Assembly: GCF_015354315.1 (NCBI RefSeq)
Contig: NZ_JADKYY010000013.1
Coordinates: forward strand, 1-64,000
Reading direction: 5' to 3'
DNA length: 64,000 nt
Source of the DNA: Planobacterium oryzisoli
GTDB taxonomy: Bacteria > Bacteroidota > Bacteroidia > Flavobacteriales > Weeksellaceae
The notes beneath the pieces were generated by a model. The model ran no database searches, had not been told where the DNA came from, and saw only the letters and a program-made list of their open reading frames with translations. The first letter of the stretch is position 1. Each line of letters opens with the position of its first letter. Both the position numbers and the translations under genes were made by a program. Positions 7,469 through 13,233 of this stretch are shown here, piece by piece.

Positions 7469-7767
7469 TGAAATACAAAATCAGCAAAGAGGCAGAAGGA
7501 GATTTAGAAAAAATCTGGCTATACACTTTTGAAACTTGGTCTTTGCAGCAAGCTGATTATTATTATGATTTGCTTATGGACGAAATTGAGTATCTCTCTG
7601 AAAATCCTAAAAACGGACAAGATTGCAGCCAGCTTAGAAAAGGATATTTCCGTTCGAGAGTAAAATCTCATTTCATTTTCTATCGCGTAAACGTCAAAAG
7701 AGATGAATTAGAAATTATCCGTATACTACACCAACAAATTGATATTGACGCGCAACTAAATGATTGA
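7468..7767 (+). CDS. parE: ParE-type toxin (RelE/ParE superfamily)
   Basis: Toxin of 99 residues. The start MKYKISKEAEGDLEKIWLYT and the middle EYLSENPKNGQDCSQLRKGYFRSRVKSHFIFYRV are typical of the ParE branch of the RelE/ParE superfamily, whose members poison DNA gyrase; the late DELEIIRILHQQIDI strand closes the fold. The gene overlaps parD by one base, so translation is coupled. It looks intact, with no frameshift. Gyrase as the target is inferred from the family and was not tested. Confidence 0.9.
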   Translation: MKYKISKEAEGDLEKIWLYTFETWSLQQADYYYDLLMDEIEYLSENPKNGQDCSQLRKGYFRSRVKSHFIFYRVNVKRDELEIIRILHQQIDIDAQLND

Positions 7768-7936
7768 AAAGTTCCGGCTGCAGTAGTCGATCTGTATAGA
7801 AATATCAGTATTGTTTAGTAAAAAAACGACGGTACCGGCGCTTAGTGGAGCTTAGCTCTTAGAAATACTACCAGTAATTGGCAATTAATTAGTAGGCTAA
7901 AGTGCCTACGTTATGTAATTTCGTTCAAAAATTAGT

Positions 7937-8287
7937 ATGAAAGCAATAGAAATTTCGCAAAGACCTTGGGGAAGTTACGAAGTACTCTTCGATGAGCCTC
8001 ACTTCAAATTGAAGCGCATTACCGTGGAACCCGGACAAAGACTCTCCTATCAGTACCACTTCAAAAGGCAGGAAGCTTGGACCCTCATTGAAGGCAGTGC
8101 TATGGTAACCCTTGAGGGTGAGAAAAGGCAGGTATCCTATGGAGAGACGGTCCTTATTCCCCTAGGTGCAAAACACCGCATCGAAAATACGGGCACCCAA
8201 AGAGTCGTCTTTATAGAAGTGCAGACAGGAACCTATTTTGGAGAAGACGACATTGTGCGCTTGGAGGACGATTACCAGCGTTCCTAA
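7937..8287 (+). CDS. Stand-alone cupin mannose-6-phosphate isomerase (type II PMI domain)
   Basis: A 116-residue cupin matching the C-terminal isomerase domain of bifunctional AlgA/ManC enzymes, here without the guanylyltransferase half. Seen motifs are QRPWGSYEVLFDEPHFKLKR at the start (about 8-27), LSYQYHFKRQEAWTLIEGSA with the metal-binding His (about 36-55), GETVLIPLGAKHRIEN and a VFIEVQTGTYFGEDDIVRLEDDY end. It should interconvert mannose-6-phosphate and fructose-6-phosphate in the cytosol. It lies convergent to the mannan locus and would take up the mannose-6-phosphate made from mannose-1-phosphate, so I count it as a flank gene of that locus. A near-consensus -7 element (TAATTTCG, 7916-7923) precedes it; the 169 bases between parE and this gene hold nothing else I can name. 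Confidence 0.82.
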   Translation: MKAIEISQRPWGSYEVLFDEPHFKLKRITVEPGQRLSYQYHFKRQEAWTLIEGSAMVTLEGEKRQVSYGETVLIPLGAKHRIENTGTQRVVFIEVQTGTYFGEDDIVRLEDDYQRS

Positions 8288-8300
8288 AAATCTATAGTGT

Positions 8301-8340
8301 AGCTACGCGCCCTCTTATTTACCCGCTAGGGCGCGTAGCT
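8301..8340. terminator. 13-bp perfect hairpin shared by two convergent gene ends
   Basis: AGCTACGCGCCCT (8301-8313) and AGGGCGCGTAGCT (8328-8340) are exact inverted copies around a 14-nt loop. The right arm lies inside the last codons of the convergent GH5 gene, whose stop codon (TTA on the plus strand at 8315-8317) is in the loop. Leftward transcription runs on into a T-tract (GATTTTT, 8286-8292), rightward transcription has none. It probably ends or stabilises one or both transcripts. Confidence 0.6.
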
Positions 8341-9277
8341 TCAATCGGACGAGTCGTCCGGATAGTTTTAAATCCTCCATACCCCATCTACCTGTAGAAG
8401 AGGCAGATGGATAGAGAATGGAACAGGTCTCGTCCTTATCCGATACGGACCACGTGAGCCAGCTTATACCTCTTTTTTCCATCCAATCGATATACGCAAG
8501 CCAAGACACGGTATCGAGAGGACCGTCCCCAGTGGCTTCCATTGCTGCACTTTCGGAAACAAAAATAGGCAACCCCTTTTCAAGTGCCTTATCGGCTCGC
8601 TCCCGTAGCCATTCTTTATGGGTCGCTGCATAAAAATGTAGGGTGTACATTAGATTCGAGTCCGTAAGAATAGGATCGTTGGCCGCAAGATGTACGTCCT
8701 GATCCCAGGAAGGAGTACCTACAAGGATTACATTGTACGGGTCGTTTTTCCTGATAACACTTATAATTTCTTCCGCATACGATTTTACCTCTGGCCAGGT
8801 TTCGTAATCAGGTTCATTGAAAACTTCATAAATGATATTATCGTATTTGCCGTACTTTTTTGAGACGTAGGCAAAAAACTCCCGTGCCTCTGGCAGATAA
8901 ATATCGTGTGTATGCCAGTCAATGACTACATACATTCGGTTCCTTACCGCGCCACGGACGACATTATCCAGAAGTTTCTTTGCTTTCTGCGGGTTCTGCA
9001 GATACGAATTAGGCAGATTTTTGTCTACACCGATAGCTGCCCGAACCACATTGGACGAGAAGTCCTTTTTCAGCCAGCGGACCGTCTGCTTTTGGTAAAA
9101 CCGAGGCCAGAAATTATGCCACCCAAAGCTCATACCTCGGAGTTGTACCGTATTTCCACTCTCTCCTACCAACTGCACTCCCTCTACGCGGAGCCTGCCA
9201 AAGGGTCCCGTTCCTTGTGCCTGCAGTACTAGGCTACCTATACACAGTATCCCTATTAAGAGTATCTTCTTGCTCAT
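8315..9277 (-). CDS. Secreted GH5 endoglucanase-type enzyme (probably GH5_2)
   Basis: A 320-residue enzyme with a type I signal peptide ending near LVLQAQG (residue 20-22) and one GH5 domain. The acid/base is Glu155 in YEVFNEP and the nucleophile Glu242 in PIFVSES; QLRGMSFGWHNFWP, VVIDWHTHD and LHFYAATH are the other GH5 core motifs. The style fits subfamily 2, mostly endo-beta-1,4-glucanases, so here it may cut glucose-containing stretches of glucomannan. It retains the full catalytic barrel but has no binding module. It is the last gene of the SusCD operon; its ATG overlaps the stop of the GH27 gene by 4 nt. Periplasmic or secreted location is inferred. Confidence 0.85.
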   Translation of the reverse strand: MSKKILLIGILCIGSLVLQAQGTGPFGRLRVEGVQLVGESGNTVQLRGMSFGWHNFWPRFYQKQTVRWLKKDFSSNVVRAAIGVDKNLPNSYLQNPQKAKKLLDNVVRGAVRNRMYVVIDWHTHDIYLPEAREFFAYVSKKYGKYDNIIYEVFNEPDYETWPEVKSYAEEIISVIRKNDPYNVILVGTPSWDQDVHLAANDPILTDSNLMYTLHFYAATHKEWLRERADKALEKGLPIFVSESAAMEATGDGPLDTVSWLAYIDWMEKRGISWLTWSVSDKDETCSILYPSASSTGRWGMEDLKLSGRLVRLKLRALAGK

Positions 9278-10488
9278 TTCTCAGGTATTAGGCGATAAAC
9301 AACTACATCGTGGGGTTCCAGTTCCAAAACGCTCTTAGCCCTAGTACTTCCTTCATTACGTTTTTTCCACAAGTTCCGTAAACGGAAGGTGTTTTGCACT
9401 AGGTCCAGCTGATAGGGAAAGTCCGGATCTTTAATAATCTCCCGCGACCAATTAAATTCTATTTTTTGTTTCTGAGTGGAGCGGTTAAGAAACGCAACAG
9501 CAAAATTACGCTCTGCAAGAGGTTTAACCCATATCTCTACCTCGCCCATAGTCTTCCATTTAAATCCTTGTACACCGAGTGGATCTTGGTTAAGCGCAAT
9601 GATATCTCTATCGGTAAGTATACTTAGTGTCTGAGCACTCATGCTGCGTAAATCGTTACCTGCAAAAAGTGGAGAAGACATCATTGACCACATGGTAAAA
9701 TGGGTGCGGTCCTGCGCCGCACTCATTCCATTCCCCACTTCGAGCATATCGAAATCATTCCAACCGTCTGGTCCACTGTATTTACGAATATTTTCTCGCA
9801 TATTGAGTATTCTCAGTACACCCCAGGAGCTCCATCCCGTAGGATGCTTATGTTCGCAATCAAAACAAGGATAGATATCTCCCGATATTCTCCACATATG
9901 ACCAAGCGGCTCCGCCCACTCCCAGGGCTGATTATCACCCCATTCGCAAACGGAAAAAACGATATTTCTACCGGTCTGTGCAAGGGCCTTACTCATGGTA
10001 GTATAGGCCTCCTTAGCCTGGATACCCTCCGTACCGCACCAGTCGTACTTAAGAAAGTCCACACCATGGCGCGCATAAAAGCGCGCATCCTGGTATTCGT
10101 ATCCGCGCGTCCCTGGATAACCGGCACAGGTTTGTGTTCCTGCCGAGTTGTACAATCCGAACTTCAGACCCTTGGAATGGACATAATCCACCAGGTTTTG
10201 AAGGCCACTTGGAAACTTCTCTGGATCGGGGATAAGATCTCCATTGGAGTCTCTGCCGTCCTTTTTCATCCACCCATCGTCAAGTACCAGATAGGTATAT
10301 CCGGCATCACGCATGCCAGAACTTACCATTTTATCTGCCATTTCTTTGACAAGTTGCTCGTTGATATGCACTTCAAAAGTATTCCAAGAATTCCATCCCA
10401 TCGGAGGGAGGGAGGCTAAATTTTCAATTTTCTGAGCTGAGAGTAACTGCATTATAAATACAAATGCTAAAGTAATTTTGAATTTCAT
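9274..10488 (-). CDS. GH27 alpha-galactosidase, secreted
   Basis: A 404-residue clan GH-D enzyme that removes alpha-1,6-linked galactose from galactomannan or galactoglucomannan. The start is taken at 10488, which gives a signal peptide (MKFKITLAFVFIMQLLSAQ) directly at the N terminus; the longer frame to 10566 adds 26 unlikely residues. The barrel starts with PPMGWNSWNTF, the nucleophile is Asp149 in FLKYDWC, the acid/base most likely Asp204 in WRISGDI, and PDGWNDFDML follows near 240-249. A C-terminal beta domain (from about 315) completes the family layout. Six cysteines fit oxidising conditions outside the cytosol. It is separated from the upstream glycan-binding gene by an 81-nt gap with two hairpins and overlaps the GH5 gene. 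Confidence 0.93.
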   Translation of the reverse strand: MKFKITLAFVFIMQLLSAQKIENLASLPPMGWNSWNTFEVHINEQLVKEMADKMVSSGMRDAGYTYLVLDDGWMKKDGRDSNGDLIPDPEKFPSGLQNLVDYVHSKGLKFGLYNSAGTQTCAGYPGTRGYEYQDARFYARHGVDFLKYDWCGTEGIQAKEAYTTMSKALAQTGRNIVFSVCEWGDNQPWEWAEPLGHMWRISGDIYPCFDCEHKHPTGWSSWGVLRILNMRENIRKYSGPDGWNDFDMLEVGNGMSAAQDRTHFTMWSMMSSPLFAGNDLRSMSAQTLSILTDRDIIALNQDPLGVQGFKWKTMGEVEIWVKPLAERNFAVAFLNRSTQKQKIEFNWSREIIKDPDFPYQLDLVQNTFRLRNLWKKRNEGSTRAKSVLELEPHDVVVYRLIPEK

Positions 10489-10502
10489 AACCAATGGTAT
10501 TT

Positions 10503-10534
10503 TAAAAACAAACCCCGCTAGTACGGCAGGGTTT
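10503..10534 (-). terminator. Hairpin between binding-protein and enzyme genes (partial terminator)
   Basis: On the minus strand AAACCC with GGGTTT (10529-10534 and 10510-10515) plus an inner GC pair form a stem, followed by TGTTTTTAAAA. A second 7-bp stem (ACAAAAC/GTTTTGT, about 10536-10552) lies just upstream. As no new promoter is evident before the GH27 gene, this may thin out rather than stop transcription, giving more SusC/D than enzyme. Confidence 0.55.
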
Positions 10535-10569
10535 GACAAAACAACGTTTTGTGAGAAACTAAACAAATG

Positions 10570-11622
10570 CTATTTCAGTACAAATCCCATATCATCAATC
10601 AGAAGGGTGTTTCCTCCAAAGTTTCCGGCTTCTTGGAAGGTAATCTGATCAAATGTAGTAGGGTTACCTATTTCAGAAAATGGAATTTCAATACTCGTCC
10701 AATCACTTCCTACCGATTTGGTAATCTGATAGGCCCATCCTCCAAAGACTAGTACCAGCTTGGCATCCGGATTATCTGTCATACTTTTAATGCGGATTCG
10801 GAATGCTTTGTACGGTGTTACGTCACGCGGTGTAAACTTAAAATCTGCTCCATCCCAGCCGCCCATTGCTATTTTCATACTTTGAACTCCTTGCGCGGCA
10901 TCGTCCTGATGGTCCGTCACAATGGCATTGCCACTCCATGTCCAGTGTCCTGCATCGCCCTGAAGCGCATCGTCGTAAAGAGCTGAACCTATGGCCTGAG
11001 GAGCAGTAACAGTTCCAGACATAGTGGTTACACTTACCAACTTATGCATTGCGTCGGCTGGAACGCGGGCTTTGATTTCCGTCAGTGTAGAAGAAACCAC
11101 TTCCACCTCTTGTTCTCCAATCTTCACTACAGGGTCCAGAAAATAATTCCCATAAAGCGTAATGAGATCTCCCGTCTGTGGATTGATCGAGTTATAGCTG
11201 TCAAATACTGGCGCAGGAGGTGCTACTACAAAGTCGTACTCAGTCTGGCCATACTTAGTTACAATCTGCACTTTATTTGAAGTGTCCGCATACGGTGTGT
11301 CCTGATGAATGGTAACAAAAATGGTATTGTCTGTCACCAGATTAGGATTAAAGACTGCTTCTTTACCGTTGAAACTAATTTTCTGTAGGGTTGAAAAGCC
11401 ACTACCTTGAATAACGTAGGTGTTTCCCGCATAACCAAATGCAGCAGGCGAGAGGTCACTGGGTTGTCCGTCTTCATTCAGAGAGGCGCTAATGGACTGT
11501 ATCTCTGGTGCAGAGAGTGAAATCTGCTGCTCGTTATTTTCGTCACGGCAACTTATAAGGCCTATACATAGCAGCATTGCCGAAAGCAGACCTATACCGT
11601 ATTTTCCTATTATCTTTTTCAT
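10570..11622 (-). CDS. Surface glycan-binding lipoprotein with IPT/TIG domains
   Basis: A 350-residue lipoprotein directly behind SusD, the usual place of the surface glycan-binding protein (SusE/F position). The lipobox is GLISC with Cys25, followed at once by RDENNEQ; acidic residues right after the cysteine match the lipoprotein export signal of flavobacteria and suggest surface exposure. Residues about 40-215 hold IPT/TIG-like beta domains (for example TYVIQGSGFSTLQKISFNG, DLITLYGNYFLDPVVKIG). Residues about 220-350 form a beta-sandwich-like module with GHWTWSGNAIV, YKAFRIRIKSM and TFDQITFQEAG, probably the glycan-binding part. Substrate is inferred as mannan from the locus. Confidence 0.85.
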   Translation of the reverse strand: MKKIIGKYGIGLLSAMLLCIGLISCRDENNEQQISLSAPEIQSISASLNEDGQPSDLSPAAFGYAGNTYVIQGSGFSTLQKISFNGKEAVFNPNLVTDNTIFVTIHQDTPYADTSNKVQIVTKYGQTEYDFVVAPPAPVFDSYNSINPQTGDLITLYGNYFLDPVVKIGEQEVEVVSSTLTEIKARVPADAMHKLVSVTTMSGTVTAPQAIGSALYDDALQGDAGHWTWSGNAIVTDHQDDAAQGVQSMKIAMGGWDGADFKFTPRDVTPYKAFRIRIKSMTDNPDAKLVLVFGGWAYQITKSVGSDWTSIEIPFSEIGNPTTFDQITFQEAGNFGGNTLLIDDMGFVLK

Positions 11623-11631
11623 AACTGTATT

Positions 11632-13221
11632 TTATTTAAACGTATACGCAACTGGTTCTTGGGTCAGTTTGGGATTCTTTGCTACTTCATTAGTAGGATA
11701 CGGCAGAAGGAAATCATTTTCTTCAGGAGTAAAGTACTCCTCTCCCCATATGCTTCCTCTGTTTTGCGCCGACATAATAGCTATGGCCTGAGCACGCGGA
11801 AGCCTACCTAAATCAAACCAGTAGTCCCCTTCAAACGCTAGTTCTTTTCTTCTCTCCAAGAATAGCTCGTTGAATGTAAAGGAACTCACACTTTGCAGCC
11901 CGGCACGGTTTCGCACAGCGTTGAAGGATCTTAAAGCTGCCGCATCCGCGGTGCTACCACCGCCAGCCAAGATGGCCTCGGCATGAATTAGTAGAAGTTC
12001 TGCGTAGCGCATGATATAGGTATTGTTATCCATCATAGCCCAGGAATCTGCAGGCCCTGTAACATCTCCATTGACAATTCCGATTGTGTATTTTTTAATA
12101 GCTGCCCCAGCTCCCTGGCCACCTATCTGGTCTGCAGCAGGTACTACCAATGGACCAAAGGAGGAACCAATTTTTGCTTTGATGTTAGGATATTCATCTC
12201 CAGGCAGCATAATAGTTTCTTTTCGACGCAAGTCATTGGAAGAATAAAGATTAAGGATATCTTGTGAAGGCGCAAATACCCCACCGTACGTAGCATTACT
12301 AGTAGAAATAGTACCGTTGCTTATACCGAACTGTGTGTTGGCATTATTGGCAGAGCCGTAATTCCCGTCCCCTTTCCATTGCAAGGCAAATATGGATTCC
12401 TCGTTATTATCGTGGGAATAAGTGAATAGATCGGCAAAACTTTTGCCCGGCAGAGCACTACCCCCCAGCAATTTGAACTCTCCACTGTTTATGACTTCCT
12501 CTGCCAGCTGCTGGGCTTTTGGATAGTCCTTACGGTAAAGGTATACTTTCGCCAATAACGCCTTGGCAGAACCTTTTGAAACTTTTGCATTAGAGGCATA
12601 GGCCGACCCCCTTACCTTGGAAGGAAGAAGTTCTGATGCCTTCATATAATCACGAGTTATGAGTTCGTAAATATCCTCTACCCGGTTGGTATTGAGCTGT
12701 GGGTTTGCAACATGGTCCAGGTTGTTTTCTATAATGGGCACGGGACCCCAAAGTCGTACCAAATAAAAATAGGCGGTGGCTCTAATAAAATAGGCCTCAC
12801 CCAGCGCTTGGTTAATGACCGCGGGAGAAACCTCTTTTCCTACCCTTGTCTGAAGATTGTTAATCAGATAATTTGCCTGAGCTACATTCGCCCATAGGGA
12901 CTGCCATCCATTATTAAGTTCTGGGTCTGAACCAGTGATGGAGAAATTACGCATGGCGTTGACATCCGAGGAGTTGGTATACATATTACCCGAGCCCACT
13001 TCGGAGATTGCGTAGAAAAATTTGTTGTTGAACTGGAACCATGTCCGGTAATATAATGCATCCGTTGCGCTCATTACCTGCTCATTGGTTTTGTAATAAC
13101 CCTCTGCCGTAAGTGAATCTTCGGAAGGACGGTCGGTGAAATCATTGGTACAGGAAATACCTAGGAATAAAATTCCGCTGCATACAATAGACTTCCAATT
13201 TATAGTGGTTGAAACTTTCAT
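11632..13221 (-). CDS. susD: SusD/RagB family glycan-binding lipoprotein
   Basis: A 529-residue SusD-like protein, the lid and binding partner of the SusC pore on the cell surface. The signal peptide ends in LGISC with Cys24, followed by TNDFTDRPSEDS. The N-terminal part carries helical TPR-type repeats (for example ALGEAYFIRATAYFYLVRLWGPVPII, about 140-165), and the C-terminal part has MRYAELLLIHAEAILAGGGS and the ending block RRKELAFEGDYWFDLGRL, then LLPYPTNEVAKNPKLTQ. It starts 12 nt after the susC stop. Length and motifs are complete. In this locus it should bind mannan chains. Confidence 0.96.
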   Translation of the reverse strand: MKVSTTINWKSIVCSGILFLGISCTNDFTDRPSEDSLTAEGYYKTNEQVMSATDALYYRTWFQFNNKFFYAISEVGSGNMYTNSSDVNAMRNFSITGSDPELNNGWQSLWANVAQANYLINNLQTRVGKEVSPAVINQALGEAYFIRATAYFYLVRLWGPVPIIENNLDHVANPQLNTNRVEDIYELITRDYMKASELLPSKVRGSAYASNAKVSKGSAKALLAKVYLYRKDYPKAQQLAEEVINSGEFKLLGGSALPGKSFADLFTYSHDNNEESIFALQWKGDGNYGSANNANTQFGISNGTISTSNATYGGVFAPSQDILNLYSSNDLRRKETIMLPGDEYPNIKAKIGSSFGPLVVPAADQIGGQGAGAAIKKYTIGIVNGDVTGPADSWAMMDNNTYIMRYAELLLIHAEAILAGGGSTADAAALRSFNAVRNRAGLQSVSSFTFNELFLERRKELAFEGDYWFDLGRLPRAQAIAIMSAQNRGSIWGEEYFTPEENDFLLPYPTNEVAKNPKLTQEPVAYTFK

Positions 13222-13233
13222 AATTCTAATACT

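Noticed and set aside
7768-7936. Possible right attachment site or second repeat after parE
   Set aside because: I looked for a copy of the tRNA-Leu 3' end (CCGGTTCGATCCCGG) and found only a short chance likeness near 7830.
9700-10419. Open frame of 239 codons on the plus strand inside the GH27 gene
   Set aside because: Shadow of the alpha-galactosidase in another frame; no domain or promoter supports it.
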